Shown piece by piece: positions 9,241 through 16,394 of a stretch of DNA of 44,584 nucleotides. The stretch is from a virus. A program made the position numbers and the translations under genes. Under the pieces are notes generated by a model. That model ran no database searches and was not told the DNA's origin. It saw nothing but the letters and a program-made list of their open reading frames with translations. Location of the stretch: IMG/VR virus record IMGVR_UViG_3300042905_001985, positions 1-44,584 of that record. One strand, written 5' to 3'. Positions within the stretch are counted from its first letter, which is position 1. Every line of letters begins with the position of its first letter.

Positions 9241-11166
9241 TTATACTTGAGTTATGTCACAAGCCCCTGATACACATGCGAGTTCCTGGCTTCCGGTTGT
9301 GCCATCAGATGTTTCATAATACGTTAACCAGTTCCAGTCAAGTGTTTTTGGAGTCTTGTCTAATATCTCATTATACTCCATTTCAGAGATTTCCTGATAT
9401 GGGGCTTGCTGGTATGTGTGATCAGAATAGGGGAGGAATGAGATTCCTGAAAGTTCATCTATATGTGTGTACACCCAAGCACCAACGTCCATCCATTCAT
9501 CTTCTTTTACAGACACGGTAATAGATGGCTTGTGCTCCGTCCAATGTCTTTGATATGCCAGCCATAGTTCTAGATGCTGAATGGCTCCGACATCTTTTCT
9601 GGTTAAGGCATTGCTAGGCGCTTTAATTGGAAATGTAAATACGGTAGTGTCATTTGGCTTCATTACGTCTGGCTCTCCAATAACACCAGCCTCTTTTAGA
9701 AATGTTGTAACTGGATCTTTATTGTCTGCACGGATAGTTCTAGCATAAAATTCACTATGCCATGTGTGCATTCCGCTAGAGCAGTTGACTAGTTGAGATA
9801 CCGTGCCAGATGGCTTAACACATGTAATTGCTGTTGACTGATTAATTCCTAATGCTGATGCATATTCCTTATTTGTTTCAACGGCCTGTAGTCGCATTGC
9901 TGTTAGCCATTCCTCAAGTTTATCTAATCCTTGTGAGCCATTAAGAACTGGATGCCCAAGTTGTCCAGTGAGGGATACGCCAAGTAGTCTTTCTTCTTCT
10001 GAGTTCTTCTGCCATATCTTACGAAGATACTTAAATCTAGTAAATGTTGACTGTAGAGTTCCAAGAATTGTGGCTATGCGAACCTTGTTGAGTAGGTCTT
10101 CTAGTGTGTCGCCTTCTCTAACCACAACCTCTGTCAGATTACAGAACTGGTATGGACGAAGAATAATTTCACTACATGGGTTAGTTCCAAACTCATGTCC
10201 TGGTTCACGACGGCCATTCTTTGATGCCACCTTCTGTGCGGCTGCTCTAGAGAATATTCCGCGCTCACCACTCTTAGAATCGTACAAAGACTTCCACTCT
10301 GCCATGAAAACTTCCATACTTGGTCTTTTTTCATATACGGCTGAGTTATTGGCGAGTGCTCTTTGAGAATTATATTCCCACCAAGAACCTGCCTTCGCCG
10401 CAGCCATGTTACGGTCTTCTAGGTCAGACAGGGAGATCATTGCTGATCTACGCACTCCACCAACAACTACAACCTCTGCGATCTTGCACATAATGTCGTG
10501 TGCCTCTAATGGCGTTAACTTACGTCCAGATGCAGATCTTATAGTTTCAACCGTAAACCTGAATAGTCTATCAAGGGGGTCAGGGCCAGATGCCCTGCCA
10601 CCGAAAGTCTTAAGTCTTGCGCCTGCTGGTCTAACAGCAGACAGATCCCAACTAGGAACCTGTCCTTGATAAAGAAGCGCAATCAACTCTCTAAGGGCCT
10701 TTGCCCAACCAGCCTTTGAATCATCGACAACTATGGTTGTTGGTGAAATTTCAAAGTGCTCGTTAATAACGGGAAGTTGATTAACATATTTTGATTCTAC
10801 TGAATACCCAACTCCTGTTCCACACATAAGAATGTACATCGCTTCATCGAATGACCTAAGTGAATCGACTGGCAGGTAGGAACAGTTGTAGATACAGGTA
10901 TTATCTCTTTCTAGCGCAGGGCCAGCAGTCATAAGACCGCGCATTGATGGCATAACTTCTGTTCTTAGAATTGCGTTATGAATATCTTGAAAAACTTCTG
11001 GAGAGATTGTGAAATTGTTATATTTTTCTAGGCTGTCATAAATATAGTTTATATATCGTCCAACAGTTTCGTGCCAGTCCTCCCTGCGGTTTTCTTCTTC
11101 AATCCATCTTGCATATCTTGTCTTGTGAATAACCTGCTGGTACGCTGTAGGCAAGGAAACTGTCAT
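9241..11166 (-). CDS. nrdJ: Adenosylcobalamin-dependent (class II) ribonucleotide reductase
   Basis: A 641-residue monomeric class II RNR of the Lactobacillus leichmannii type, which reduces ribonucleotides using a B12-derived radical. Key residues, numbered from the chosen start, are redox Cys 91 in NTCIYNCSY, thiyl-radical Cys 331 and Glu 333 in NPCSEI, partner Cys 342 (spacing 11, as in the family), and a C-terminal CVSGAC shuttle pair at 631/636. The L. leichmannii enzyme is 739 residues, so this one is shorter. I start at the ATG at 11164-11166 (GGAGAG 6 nt upstream); the longer reading starts with TTG and would run across a terminator hairpin and the opposing gene. It sits between tail genes, with its own upstream hairpin. 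It requires host cobalamin. Confidence 0.93.
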   Translation of the reverse strand: MTVSLPTAYQQVIHKTRYARWIEEENRREDWHETVGRYINYIYDSLEKYNNFTISPEVFQDIHNAILRTEVMPSMRGLMTAGPALERDNTCIYNCSYLPVDSLRSFDEAMYILMCGTGVGYSVESKYVNQLPVINEHFEISPTTIVVDDSKAGWAKALRELIALLYQGQVPSWDLSAVRPAGARLKTFGGRASGPDPLDRLFRFTVETIRSASGRKLTPLEAHDIMCKIAEVVVVGGVRRSAMISLSDLEDRNMAAAKAGSWWEYNSQRALANNSAVYEKRPSMEVFMAEWKSLYDSKSGERGIFSRAAAQKVASKNGRREPGHEFGTNPCSEIILRPYQFCNLTEVVVREGDTLEDLLNKVRIATILGTLQSTFTRFKYLRKIWQKNSEEERLLGVSLTGQLGHPVLNGSQGLDKLEEWLTAMRLQAVETNKEYASALGINQSTAITCVKPSGTVSQLVNCSSGMHTWHSEFYARTIRADNKDPVTTFLKEAGVIGEPDVMKPNDTTVFTFPIKAPSNALTRKDVGAIQHLELWLAYQRHWTEHKPSITVSVKEDEWMDVGAWVYTHIDELSGISFLPYSDHTYQQAPYQEISEMEYNEILDKTPKTLDWNWLTYYETSDGTTGSQELACVSGACDITQV

Positions 11167-11191
11167 ATTGATCTCTCCATCATAAATAAAA

Positions 11192-11208
11192 TACCGCAAA
11201 ATGCGGTA
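11192..11208 (-). terminator. Intrinsic terminator upstream of nrdJ
   Basis: Perfect inverted repeat TACCGCA-3nt-TGCGGTA followed, on the minus strand, by a T-rich run (TTTTATTTA). It would stop transcripts arriving from the tail/lysis genes at 11.5-14.0 kb just before nrdJ, so nrdJ may use its own promoter or read-through. Confidence 0.6.
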
Positions 11209-11261
11209 AGATTTATTGTAGCGTAAACGGCTTTCAAAGTTCAAAAAATCTGCTGTGATAT

Positions 11262-11280
11262 AGTTATCATCATGATAACT
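11262..11280. promoter_or_regulatory. Palindrome spanning the start codon at 11272
   Basis: AGTTATCA-TCA-TGATAACT is a perfect 8+8 inverted repeat whose 3' arm overlaps the start codon of the small plus-strand gene. A TATAGT -10-like hexamer (11259-11264) overlaps its left end. It is well placed to act as an operator for that gene or for nrdJ on the other strand; the function is inferred. Confidence 0.4.
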
Positions 11281-11484
11281 ATTCAAGAGTTACACAAGTA
11301 TCACAAACTTTCAGAGATCGGTGTTGCTCCTCCTCTACCCTGTCCAATTGATGAAAACGATGGCAATATGGTTCCTTGGGTAGATCAAGATGGTAACGCA
11401 TGTTTCTGGTGTTTATCGTGTGACACAAAATCATATTTGGGAATTAATCAGATAGAGAAAATTAGGTCGCTACTTCATCATTAA
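11272..11484 (+). CDS. Small Cys-rich protein encoded opposite the structural genes
   Basis: A 70-residue protein, the only plus-strand gene inside the structural block. It has a Cys near residue 24 and a CFWCLSC cluster around residues 45-51, suggesting a small zinc-binding fold, and a C-terminal helix (INQIEKIRSLLHH). No Shine-Dalgarno is obvious; a TATAGT hexamer ends 7 nt before the ATG, so the transcript could be nearly leaderless. Its 3' end overlaps the convergent tail gene by 23 nt. I do not recognise the family. It could be a regulator of nrdJ, but only its position suggests this. Confidence 0.55.
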   Translation: MITIQELHKYHKLSEIGVAPPLPCPIDENDGNMVPWVDQDGNACFWCLSCDTKSYLGINQIEKIRSLLHH

Positions 11485-11800
11485 CGAAGATATTTCCATA
11501 AAGAAGAGTAGTGACTACTGATGCAGAGTCTTTCATCTGAACATCATATATCCAATTCTTTTTTGCAGAAAGTAGAGCAGACGTTGATGCTGAGAGGGTT
11601 ACTCTTACTGACCCCGCGCTGGCAGATAGAATATCTGTTGTCATGTCGTATGTGCTTGTAGTGTTCTTTTCCTTAACGGCAGCACTAAAGATTGTTCCAG
11701 CGGGAATTGCATAGGCGCTTCCAGAAGCCTTCAAAGCCATATTAAAACGGAGGGTATCGCCCTTCCACAACTTGAATGAAGAAAATGCTGGATTGCTCAT
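11462..11800 (-). CDS. Tail/baseplate protein, BppU N-domain-like
   Basis: A 112-residue beta protein whose pattern (FKLWKGDTLRFNMAL, AIPAGTIFSAAVKEK, NWIYDVQMKDS) resembles the immunoglobulin-like N-terminal domain of baseplate upper proteins (BppU family). The start ATG overlaps the stop of the preceding gene by 4 nt. It probably forms part of the tail tip. Similarity is by eye and moderate. Confidence 0.65.
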   Translation of the reverse strand: MSNPAFSSFKLWKGDTLRFNMALKASGSAYAIPAGTIFSAAVKEKNTTSTYDMTTDILSASAGSVRVTLSASTSALLSAKKNWIYDVQMKDSASVVTTLLYGNIFVNDEVAT

Positions 11801-12291
11801 CTTTGCACCACTACCTTAAAGTTATTCATGTTTGACTGAGAGCGAATTTCAATAGTATTTGCATCTATTGCATCGTGCTCCACAATCACTGTTTCATTAT
11901 CTGTATTATACACCATGACTATTGGGTTTTCGTACCCAAGATTGTGTGTTACTGTGTATGTATAAACCCCACTTACTGGTGAGACATATGTTAACGTAAC
12001 AATGTATGTTAATACGACATCTCCTGAAAGAGAGTTCACAGAACCTACAGCAGAAAAGACTGTGCCAATCTCTATGACTTGTATATTTGGCACAGCCTCT
12101 TCAACTGTTATTATATCTATGTCCTGGGAAAAATTAACATCTATAGAGTCGATTTCTGATTGAAGATCTAGTGTTATCTGATCTATTCCATCTACTGAAT
12201 CTATAGAAATTATGTCAATTGGGGAATCATAGTTGATTGCAATCTGATCTATACCAGAATCAACCTCAACATCAATCTGCGGATCGGACAT
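11797..12291 (-). CDS. Tail protein with Ile/Asp-rich repeats
   Basis: A 164-residue protein. The first ~75 residues consist of degenerate repeats of an I-D-x-I pattern (DSGIDQIAI, DSPIDIISI, VDGIDQITL, SEIDSIDVN), probably a beta-helical or fibrous stalk. It continues through a SVNSLSGDVVL segment, common at junctions of phage fibre domains, to a C-terminal beta domain (YTVTHNLGYENPIVMVY) like those at the tips of phage tail proteins. I use the ATG at 12289-12291 rather than an upstream TTG. It overlaps both neighbours, so it is co-translated with the BppU-like gene. Confidence 0.7.
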   Translation of the reverse strand: MSDPQIDVEVDSGIDQIAINYDSPIDIISIDSVDGIDQITLDLQSEIDSIDVNFSQDIDIITVEEAVPNIQVIEIGTVFSAVGSVNSLSGDVVLTYIVTLTYVSPVSGVYTYTVTHNLGYENPIVMVYNTDNETVIVEHDAIDANTIEIRSQSNMNNFKVVVQR

Positions 12292-12679
12292 GTGATTCCA
12301 ACTTTTCTTCAACTAGTTGCAGTCTTAATTGAATCTTATCAACGGCATCTCTCATACTAGTGCCGTGGTTGGGATGCAATTCTTTTTCTATGAGGATCAC
12401 TTTATTTTCAATCTTCTTAATAGACTCTGATGTGTCATTGAGAGAGTTTACTTTTTGTCCCACCTCTCTCATGCATTCTTCAAGATCTTTTATTCTTTCT
12501 GGAAAACCTGGGCGGTGGTCTTGCCCAGGTCTTTCTTCTACTCCATTGAAGTCGTCCAGAAATCTTACAAACTTTCTTAGAACCTTGAATATTTTATTAG
12601 CGAATACTGCAATAACAGTTCCGGCAGTGATAATGCTCGCTACCACGATTAAAGTTTCTACAATACCCAATGTTCCCAT
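12272..12679 (-). CDS. Membrane protein with N-terminal TM helix and coiled coil
   Basis: A 135-residue protein with one strong transmembrane segment at residues ~5-27 (ETLIVVASIITAGTVIAVFA), a basic patch, then a long heptad-rich region from ~65 to the end. The pattern resembles DUF2746-like proteins near actinophage lysis genes. AGGTGG lies 5 nt before the chosen ATG. It follows the amidase, so it could be an accessory holin, a lysis regulator or an envelope-disrupting factor; position is the only support for these. Confidence 0.7.
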   Translation of the reverse strand: MGTLGIVETLIVVASIITAGTVIAVFANKIFKVLRKFVRFLDDFNGVEERPGQDHRPGFPERIKDLEECMREVGQKVNSLNDTSESIKKIENKVILIEKELHPNHGTSMRDAVDKIQLRLQLVEEKLESHVRSAD

Positions 12680-12730
12680 AATGACCACCTATGAAATTGT
12701 ATTTAGAAGTACATTATACCAATCTCACAA

Positions 12731-13633
12731 TTATGGCTTCACCCCACCGAACATTCTTTGTTGTGTGCGCTTGGTAAACAGACCAGTTGGCTCCCAACCC
12801 TGCTTTATCTGGAACTTCTTGATTGCTGGAGTTGGAATAGTTGCCCTAGTCTTGCTTGGCTTGATGGTTCTAAATCCAAGATCAAACAGTCTGCACTGTA
12901 GGCGATAGATATCTTGTTTGTCTCCGTCACGCACGGCGGCGCGGGAAGGAATGATACCATCCCATGTTCCATTCTGCTTGACATACTTCTTAGCCTCTTG
13001 ACGCCAGAAGATTGGATTGTAGTTTTCTGCCTTCGTTGATCCTGGGTATTCTCTCCAAGCCTTGTGAATTGTATCACCCTTACGGCCCAAGAATGGAGAG
13101 GGTCCATTTGGATTTACTCCGTAAGAACCATCTGTCCATGCCTGGTGCGTAACAATTCTTTCTGCTCCCCACCCACAAAGATCCATGAGTGCCGCATTAA
13201 CTCTAGCGGTGTACTCAATTTGTGAATCTGTTAGCGTTAAGCCAAGACCTGGATCGTCAATCTCAATTCCAAAAAGTCGGAAATGGCCGACGTTCGCTGC
13301 TTGATTAATGCCAATGGCTGGCCAAGGACCACCATTGCCACTATGCCAACATGAGCCTCCAGATGCTAGCCATACGTCTTTATCGCCACGACCAATGAGC
13401 ATGTTCGCTGCTGGCCGATCATATGCATTCAGCAACCACCACAATGATGGCGCACCCTCTTTGCCAGTTGCACTTTGAGTGGCGGTGTGGTGATTTACGA
13501 CACCATAAAGTCCACCACCATCATAGTTCCATGCACGACCACGCTTGTCCCATCCTTCTGCAAGACGAACGGGAACACCATGATCACGAATTGCCTCTAG
13601 AACTTGTTGTGGGGTCGGATTAGTATTTGCCAT
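12731..13633 (-). CDS. Endolysin: N-acetylmuramoyl-L-alanine amidase with peptidoglycan-binding domain
   Basis: A 300-residue lysin. The N-terminal ~190 residues are an amidase_2/PGRP-type zinc amidase: zinc-site His in GVVNHHTAT, FGIEIDDPG in the core strand, and IVTHQAWT with the second His. The C-terminal ~80 residues read as a peptidoglycan-binding domain (DIYRLQCRLFDLGF, TPAIKKFQIKQGWEPTG). It cleaves the bond between MurNAc and the stem peptide, and has no signal peptide, so it relies on the holin. The ATG follows GGAGG by about 7 nt (a GTG one codon upstream is possible) and overlaps the preceding stop (TGATG). Confidence 0.93.
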   Translation of the reverse strand: MANTNPTPQQVLEAIRDHGVPVRLAEGWDKRGRAWNYDGGGLYGVVNHHTATQSATGKEGAPSLWWLLNAYDRPAANMLIGRGDKDVWLASGGSCWHSGNGGPWPAIGINQAANVGHFRLFGIEIDDPGLGLTLTDSQIEYTARVNAALMDLCGWGAERIVTHQAWTDGSYGVNPNGPSPFLGRKGDTIHKAWREYPGSTKAENYNPIFWRQEAKKYVKQNGTWDGIIPSRAAVRDGDKQDIYRLQCRLFDLGFRTIKPSKTRATIPTPAIKKFQIKQGWEPTGLFTKRTQQRMFGGVKP

Positions 13634-13779
13634 CACTGATCCTCCTCAATGTATTCTGTTGCATCATAAACCTGAACGGGCTGCCAGCCCGCTGGTGGTA
13701 TCATTTCTACGTCTGGAGTATCAGAGGCATCATGTAGCCCCTGGTTACGGTCCAGCCATCTTTTAAGATTATTAAGCAT
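13633..13779 (-). CDS. Small protein between holin and endolysin
   Basis: A 48-residue ORF, translated by eye. It has a basic N-terminal helix (NNLKRWLDRNQ) and an acidic C-terminus (YIEEDQ). It overlaps the holin stop by 8 nt and the amidase start, so it is co-translated within the lysis cassette. The family is unknown to me. GAGGAGG inside its last codons serves as the ribosome binding site of the endolysin gene. Confidence 0.65.
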   Translation of the reverse strand: MLNNLKRWLDRNQGLHDASDTPDVEMIPPAGWQPVQVYDATEYIEEDQ

Positions 13780-14011
13780 TCTTAGAGCCTTTCCCGGGGA
13801 ACGAGAATCTCTTATCTGCTGGATTAAGAGCAGTAATGATCAATGGTAGCACGGAGGCCACGCCTGCTGCAACCCAAGTCTTTAGTTCACCAACGGAAAC
13901 AGAAAATACATCTGCACCATCTGCTAAGAATAGACCTAGCACAACTGCTGCAAATACCTTGACGTAGGATTGCACTGCTCTTCCAACTGCTGATTCATTC
14001 AACCAACTCAT
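13772..14011 (-). CDS. Holin, two transmembrane helices
   Basis: A 79-residue protein with two predicted membrane helices (VKVFAAVVLGLFLA, then VAAGVASVLPLIITAL) separated by a short loop, and a basic C-terminus ending GKGSKNA, the layout of a class II holin. It would open the membrane for the amidase encoded just downstream. The ATG at 14009-14011 follows AAGGAG by about 7 nt; the longer reading starts upstream with a basic leader and is unlikely. It is the first gene of the minus-strand lysis/tail operon. Confidence 0.85.
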   Translation of the reverse strand: MSWLNESAVGRAVQSYVKVFAAVVLGLFLADGADVFSVSVGELKTWVAAGVASVLPLIITALNPADKRFSFPGKGSKNA

Positions 14012-14167
14012 TTTTTTCTCCTTTTCTTGACTCTTATAATTCATATGCATTACAATTTTCTACATATATAAATATAAGAGATATATTAGATATTAGAATA
14101 TATATAAAATTCTAGATAAAAGTATACTCTTTCTTTTATTAAGAACATACGAGCGGAGATTTCTAGA
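14012..14167. promoter_or_regulatory. AT-rich divergent intergenic region between holin and thyX
   Basis: About 155 nt with very high A+T and several TATATA/ATATAT tracts. It separates the minus-strand structural block from the plus-strand thyX. A TATACT hexamer at 14123-14128 is a plausible -10 for thyX; I see no convincing -35 in either direction and no TGTC-type motif as used further right. Confidence 0.45.
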
Positions 14168-14857
14168 ATGAAGATAGATGTACTAGATCATGGATATGTT
14201 AGATTAGTTGGTAACTTCGGCTCTGACCTTGAAGTAGTGAATGCCGCTAGAGTATCTTATGACAAATGTGTTGATTCCTTTTCTGAGAGAGATGAAAAAC
14301 TCCTTGAATTCCTAATTAGAGAAAAGCATGATTCCACACTTAGACACTGTACAATCTCGTTTGAAATTTACGCTCCGCTGATGATTGCTCGCCAGTGGTA
14401 CAAGCACGCGGTAGGAAGTACACATCTTGACGATCAAAGTGGATGGAATGAATCGTCGCGCAGGTACGTCACAGAACAACCTGTATTCTACATCCCTCAA
14501 GCCTGGAGAACGGCTCCAGAAAATTCGAAACAAGGAAGTGGACCAGACATCCATCCAGAATTATCTCAACGCTTCTACGAGCGTTTAAAGTACCATGTAG
14601 ACGAATCCGTCAATCTGTACAACCAATTGCTCGCAATGGGCGTCGCAACAGAACAAGCCCGTTTGTTTTTACCCGCATATGGCATGTATGTCCGCTGGCG
14701 CTGGACAACGAGCCTGAATGCGGCTTTGCATTTCTGTTATCTGCGTCAGGCAGAAGATGCTCAATCAGAAATACAAGAGTACGGAGATGCAGTTATGACT
14801 ATCTTGAAAGACTTGTATCCATTTTCTACAAAATTCTGGCGGCAGCATCGTGGATGA
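14168..14857 (+). CDS. thyX: FAD-dependent thymidylate synthase
   Basis: A 229-residue flavin-dependent thymidylate synthase that makes dTMP from dUMP with methylene-tetrahydrofolate and NADPH. The signature region runs from R75 (RQWYKHA) to NESSRRY (94-100), followed by the PxxWR and NSKQGSG segments seen in many phage ThyX proteins. The usual RHR triplet reads KHA here, and about nine extra residues separate it from NESS; comparable variants occur in phage ThyX as far as I recall. GGAG lies 9 nt upstream. The next gene overlaps its stop. Confidence 0.93.
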   Translation: MKIDVLDHGYVRLVGNFGSDLEVVNAARVSYDKCVDSFSERDEKLLEFLIREKHDSTLRHCTISFEIYAPLMIARQWYKHAVGSTHLDDQSGWNESSRRYVTEQPVFYIPQAWRTAPENSKQGSGPDIHPELSQRFYERLKYHVDESVNLYNQLLAMGVATEQARLFLPAYGMYVRWRWTTSLNAALHFCYLRQAEDAQSEIQEYGDAVMTILKDLYPFSTKFWRQHRG

Positions 14858-15065
14858 GTCAGGAGTAGAAGATATCAATGAGCATCTAGGTATGGTTACA
14901 TTCATCATGTTAGCCAGAGTGTATGATATGCTTGCTTTGATCGCAGATGGAGTAGGTAAAGGCGAAGAAGCCCTACGCCTTATTGAACTCCATAGATCAG
15001 GAGAATTGATGTCACCACCGCCCAGTTTAGCAGTAGATACAGAGGATGAGCATGAACAATCTTAA
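14850..15065 (+). CDS. Small helical protein after thyX
   Basis: A 71-residue protein that starts with GTG inside the last codons of thyX (8-nt overlap). It is largely helical (VTFIMLARVYDMLALIADGV, EEALRLIELHRSGEL) with an acidic C-terminal tail. No known motif is visible. It could be a partner of ThyX or of the HNH protein that follows; only the coupling suggests so. Confidence 0.65.
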   Translation: MDESGVEDINEHLGMVTFIMLARVYDMLALIADGVGKGEEALRLIELHRSGELMSPPPSLAVDTEDEHEQS

Positions 15066-15336
15066 AATTCAAGTTATGAGATATAAACTTGACAATGGTT
15101 GTCAAATCTGTGGATATAACAGAAATCCTAGAGTGCTGCAATTTTCACACAGAGATCCAGAAACTAAGTATCGTGATAAGAATGGTAAGGTTGTAGAACC
15201 ATCAGATATGATCAAAGGTCGCCTCCGCCCCCGATATGGTCCTGAAACCGTATGGAATGAGATTTCAAAATGCGATGTTCTCTGCGCCAATTGTCATGCA
15301 GAGAAAACCTTTCCTCTTGATATCACACCGTTATAA
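15052..15336 (+). CDS. HNH-type zinc-finger nuclease-like protein
   Basis: A 94-residue protein with the framework of a compact HNH domain: CQIC near residue 17, a LQFSHRDP segment carrying the His of the beta strand, KCDVLCANCHAEKT at ~75-88 providing the second Cys pair and the final His. It likely nicks or cuts DNA in a metal-dependent way; it may be a free-standing homing-type enzyme or take part in genome processing. An ATG two codons upstream also exists; I prefer the one with GAGG 6-7 nt away. It overlaps the previous stop. Confidence 0.8.
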   Translation: MNNLKIQVMRYKLDNGCQICGYNRNPRVLQFSHRDPETKYRDKNGKVVEPSDMIKGRLRPRYGPETVWNEISKCDVLCANCHAEKTFPLDITPL

Positions 15337-15505
15337 AATCGTTATATTCAATTTTGATAAAATGTGAATGATATTTTTATTTGTATGATGCTATCATCTG
15401 CGCGCAGCATTATGCGGATTCTAGCGCGCACATAATGTGACGTACCCCACACAAAAAAGTCTAGAAAAGTGCCCGAAAGTGGCCCCGAATGTCGTACCCC
15501 CATGC
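15337..15505. other. Intergenic region with hairpin
   Basis: No ORF supported. It holds a possible stem of TGCGCGC (near 15398) with GCGCGCA (near 15422), and marks the change from AT-rich to GC-richer sequence. The right end leads into the first TGTC-type promoter. Confidence 0.4.
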
Positions 15506-15511
15506 TAGGAT
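15490..15511 (+). promoter_or_regulatory. Promoter P1, leaderless, for the gene at 15518
   Basis: TGTCGTACCC, six nt, then TAGGAT (-10). Exactly 6 nt separate the -10 hexamer from the ATG, so transcription should begin at or next to the start codon. No clear -35 hexamer. Confidence 0.6.
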
Positions 15512-15517
15512 CATTCC

Positions 15518-15724
15518 ATGAACGAAATGATGAACACCAGCAAGGTGCAGGCCCGTGGGGGCCTCGTGACCGTAGGCGCGTGGGACATGACCAACGCCTA
15601 CCACATGGGGCGCGTATTCGTGCGCGTCACCTGCCGCGATTGCGGCAACGTATCGGGCCACGCTCGCGCGTGGAGTGTTGACAGCGTGGCCGCTAGTGCG
15701 TGCCGCAAGTGTGAAGGGAACTGA
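15518..15724 (+). CDS. Small zinc-ribbon-like protein
   Basis: A 68-residue protein with two CxxC knuckles, CRDCG (~40-44) and CRKCE near the C-terminus, the spacing of a small zinc ribbon. It is first in a run of small plus-strand genes and is driven by a leaderless promoter with no Shine-Dalgarno. The function is unknown; zinc-ribbon proteins of this size in phage early regions often bind nucleic acid or host proteins. Confidence 0.7.
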   Translation: MNEMMNTSKVQARGGLVTVGAWDMTNAYHMGRVFVRVTCRDCGNVSGHARAWSVDSVAASACRKCEGN

Positions 15725-15725
15725 C

Positions 15726-15884
15726 ATGCGTGCAAAGATCACCGCGCTCTCGCAATACAGCGGCGAGCAGGTTCACATCGTTGAGGTAGAAGGTCATACC
15801 TTCTACGCGACAGTAGTTGGCACCGTCAAGGGCATCACGCTCGCTGGTGCCGTTGTCACCGCCCTTGAGATTGAGAAGGTGTAG
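15726..15884 (+). CDS. Small beta-rich protein
   Basis: A 52-residue protein that begins at the ATG 1 nt after the previous stop, with AAGGGA about 7 nt upstream. The sequence alternates hydrophobic strands (HIVEVEGHTFYATVVGTV, ITLAGAVVTALEIEKV), suggesting a small beta barrel. I do not recognise the family. Confidence 0.6.
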   Translation: MRAKITALSQYSGEQVHIVEVEGHTFYATVVGTVKGITLAGAVVTALEIEKV

Positions 15885-15886
15885 GA

Positions 15887-16033
15887 ATGAGCCTAATGCG
15901 TAAGTGTCCGACGTGTGGCGACACCTATTGGCCCGCCACTATGCATGAGTGCGACCTATGCCGCGCAGCGCGCGCTAGCCGTTACCCGTTGTCTGAATTG
16001 GCTATGCGACAGGCACGCAAGGCGCGCGCATGA
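15887..16033 (+). CDS. Small zinc-ribbon protein with basic tail
   Basis: A 48-residue ORF, translated by eye, with AAGGTG 6 nt before the ATG. It has CPTCG and CDLC knuckles (residues 7-10 and 22-25), then an Arg/Ala-rich basic C-terminus (RQARKARA), a plan that suits a nucleic-acid-binding zinc ribbon. Its stop overlaps the ATG of the membrane peptide that follows. Confidence 0.6.
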   Translation: MSLMRKCPTCGDTYWPATMHECDLCRAARASRYPLSELAMRQARKARA

Positions 16034-16101
16034 TCATCCTATGTCTAATAGTCGGGGGGCTAATCCTATTTGGCCTGACCTTCGGGATATCCACAAGATA
16101 A
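16030..16101 (+). CDS. Tiny single-TM peptide
   Basis: A 23-residue ORF starting in an ATGA overlap with the previous gene. It begins MIILCLIVGGLILFG and is almost entirely one hydrophobic helix with a short polar end. It belongs to a set of similar tiny membrane peptides at unit ends (17570, 19042, 19695, 26763, 26849). Its 3' end runs into the first DnaA-box-like sequence. Confidence 0.45.
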   Translation: MIILCLIVGGLILFGLTFGISTR

Positions 16102-16333
16102 TCCACAGGCTAGAAAGTTATCCACAGATCTGTCTTTCTATCCACAGGGTTAGGGTAGTTATCCACAGATGAGTTGGATATTAGTCAGAGTTATCCACAG
16201 GTCCGCCGCCCAAACTGTGGATAACCATGTGACTAATGTGGATAACCTGTGCATAACCTGTGTATAACTTGTGGATAACCTGTGGATAAGTTGTGCATAA
16301 CGTTATCCACACCTGTGGATAACCTGTGGAAAA
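16087..16333. other. Candidate replication origin: array of 16 DnaA-box-like 9-mers
   Basis: Nine exact copies of TTATCCACA or its complement start at 16118, 16159, 16191, 16216, 16237, 16270, 16281, 16303 and 16314. Seven single-mismatch copies start at 16087, 16099, 16138, 16248, 16259, 16292 and 16325. The left six boxes are on the plus strand; those to the right are on the minus strand except 16303. Apart from the end of a tiny ORF, nothing is encoded here. This is the strict bacterial DnaA-box consensus and its density equals that of a chromosomal oriC. It could be a DnaA-dependent phage origin or a site that titrates host DnaA. Confidence 0.75.
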
Positions 16334-16354
16334 CCCGGGCGCTTTTTCCAGATT

Positions 16355-16392
16355 TGTCAAGTTTACGACCGTTACGAAAAAATCCCTGAAAT
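16355..16392 (+). repeat. TTACGA...TCCCTGAAA element, copy 1
   Basis: TGTCAAG-type start, two TTACGA hexamers (16363, 16372), an A-run, then a variant TCCCTGAAAT. It is the first of ten related elements and lies directly after the DnaA-box array. Confidence 0.5.
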
Positions 16393-16394
16393 CA

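Noticed and set aside
16087-16333. Iteron array of a plasmid-type replicon
   Set aside because: The repeated unit is the DnaA-box consensus in both orientations with irregular spacing; there is no Rep gene next to it and iterons are usually same-direction and longer.
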